Position numbers and translations under genes: made by a program. DNA of 7,748 nt from Acidimicrobiia bacterium (GTDB lineage Bacteria; Actinomycetota; Acidimicrobiia; Acidimicrobiales; Ilumatobacteraceae). Shown in pieces: positions 7,134-7,748 of this stretch. The DNA is taken from positions 1-7,748 of the forward strand of contig JACCUL010000502.1 of the NCBI GenBank assembly GCA_013811855.1, given 5' to 3'. The notes under the pieces were generated by a model. It saw only the letters and a program-made list of their open reading frames with translations, did no database searches and was not told where the DNA came from. Every line of letters starts with the position of its first letter. The stretch's first letter is position 1.

Positions 7134-7350
7134 ATTGGTCGGCTCGCCTCCTGACCGCGCGACACGTCGCAGGGTTCCGCTCGGTCGCCGCACGCCGTGA
7201 TTCTCGCGCCGGCAGGGGTCCGGCTCCCGGCATCCTCCGACGAACTGTGACACCCCATCGGTATGGTGACCGGCACCGTCCTTGGACCGGTTGCCGTCCT
7301 CGCACGAGACCCCACCCGCCGTTGGCGGGCCGTCCGTGGGAGGGCCCTCC
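7134..7350 (+). other. divergent intergenic region upstream of the YifB-family gene
   Basis: These 217 bases hold no gene that I can support. A candidate -10 box TATGGT lies at 7262-7267 without a clear -35. Small inverted repeats are GCCGG/CCGGC (7208-7212 and 7220-7224) and an imperfect hairpin at about 7270-7293 built on GTCC-TT-GGAC. The 3' end carries GGGAGGG (7338-7344), a good Shine-Dalgarno 6 nt before the GTG at 7351, within the perfect 12-bp palindrome GGAGGGCCCTCC (7339-7350). Confidence 0.5.
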
Positions 7351-7748
7351 GTGCTCGCATCCATCCCGTCCGCCGCGCTGCTCGGGGCCAGTGGCTACCC
7401 GGTCACCGTCGAGGTCCACGTCGGTACCGGCCTGCCCGGCTTCCGCATCGTCGGTATGCCGGATCCGGTCTGCCGCGAGTCGCGTGACCGCGTCCGCGCC
7501 GCGCTCCTCAGCAGCGGGTTGAGCTGGCCGGGCAAGGCCGTCACCGTCAACTTGGCGCCTTCCGGCCAACGCAAGTCGGGCGCCGGCCTCGATCTCGCCA
7601 TCGCCATCGGGGTCCTCGTGGCCAGCGAGCAGCTCCCGGTCGACGCCGTGGCGGGCCTCGGCTTCGTCGGCGAGCTCGGTCTCGACGGCACGTTGCGACG
7701 CGTCCCGGGCGTGGCGCCGATGGTCGCCGTGCTGGGCGACGTCACCGC
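7351..7748 (+). CDS. YifB/ComM-family Mg-chelatase-like AAA+ protein, N-terminal part (runs off right edge)
   Basis: The window holds 132 codons of a protein that is normally about 500 residues. It contains the N-terminal ChlI / Lon-protease-like domain: VTVEVHVGTGLPGFRIVGMP (18-37), CRESRDRVRAALLSSGL (41-57), AVTVNLAPSG (63-72) and GAGLDLAIAIGVLVASEQLP, then FVGELGLDGTLRRVPGV. The Walker A and B motifs and the C-terminal domain lie beyond the edge. Members include ComM, a hexameric helicase that promotes branch migration during natural transformation; in actinobacteria the family usually precedes dprA, which could be tested with flanking sequence. GTG 7351 is chosen because the family typically begins at this VLASIPSAALLG segment and because a GGGAGG Shine-Dalgarno sits 6 nt upstream. 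Confidence 0.93.
   Translation, partial: MLASIPSAALLGASGYPVTVEVHVGTGLPGFRIVGMPDPVCRESRDRVRAALLSSGLSWPGKAVTVNLAPSGQRKSGAGLDLAIAIGVLVASEQLPVDAVAGLGFVGELGLDGTLRRVPGVAPMVAVLGDVT

Noticed and set aside
6624..7364. Extension of the lipoprotein frame upstream to 7364 (246 residues)
   Set aside because: The added N-terminus is basic, low-complexity and would bury the signal peptide; GTG 7079 places the signal and lipid cysteine correctly.
7263..7487. 74-codon plus-strand frame starting at ATG 7263
   Set aside because: It overlaps the YifB-family start in another frame and is Arg-rich; the YifB-family frame has strong family motifs and a good RBS.

Overview
The window is very GC-rich, with long spurious antisense frames, leaderless-type promoters (a TANNNT hexamer 7-8 nt before the start codon) and gene families typical of Actinomycetota. 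A high-GC actinobacterium, perhaps of the Acidimicrobiia, fits best; that placement is an inference from composition and protein style. Nothing here looks like a phage, transposon or CRISPR locus.

Layout, left to right. (1) 1-280, minus: the N-terminal part of a D-threonine aldolase / D-serine dehydratase-like PLP enzyme that runs off the left edge. (2) 319-393, plus: a tRNA-like gene whose anticodon loop reads UAG (Leu, codon CUA) but which has a short class-I variable loop. (3) 395-476: a convergent gap packed with competing hairpins. (4) 477-2861, minus: a large HerA-type P-loop ATPase with a C-terminal coiled coil. (5) 2862-3006: a divergent gap with a 59-nt hairpin element (copy A) and a possible 10-codon leader ORF. 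(6) 3007-4554 and 4661-5875, plus: two tandem but divergent fold-type II PLP enzymes, one cysteine-synthase-like with a C-terminal extension and one threonine-synthase-like with an incomplete zinc ribbon, separated by a hairpin-forming spacer. (7) 5923-6525, plus: a complete ClpP peptidase with its own leaderless promoter candidate. (8) 6526-6623: a second convergent, hairpin-rich gap that shares short sequence modules with gap 3. (9) 6624-7079, minus: a small lipoprotein whose GTG start lies inside copy B of the 59-nt element. (10) 7351-7748, plus: the N-terminal part of a YifB/ComM Mg-chelatase-like AAA+ protein.

The protein-coding genes belong mostly to recognisable families and do not obviously form one pathway. 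Three PLP enzymes lie close together, which hints at amino-acid metabolism, but their substrates cannot be read from sequence. The most unusual content is non-coding. A 59-nt element with a 9-bp stem occurs twice, each time in a divergent gap, in the same orientation to the gene it faces and ending in the same block at a GTG codon. The two convergent gaps share different modules (TCTGGGYGCG and AGCGTCTC). The short-variable-loop UAG tRNA is the third item worth attention.
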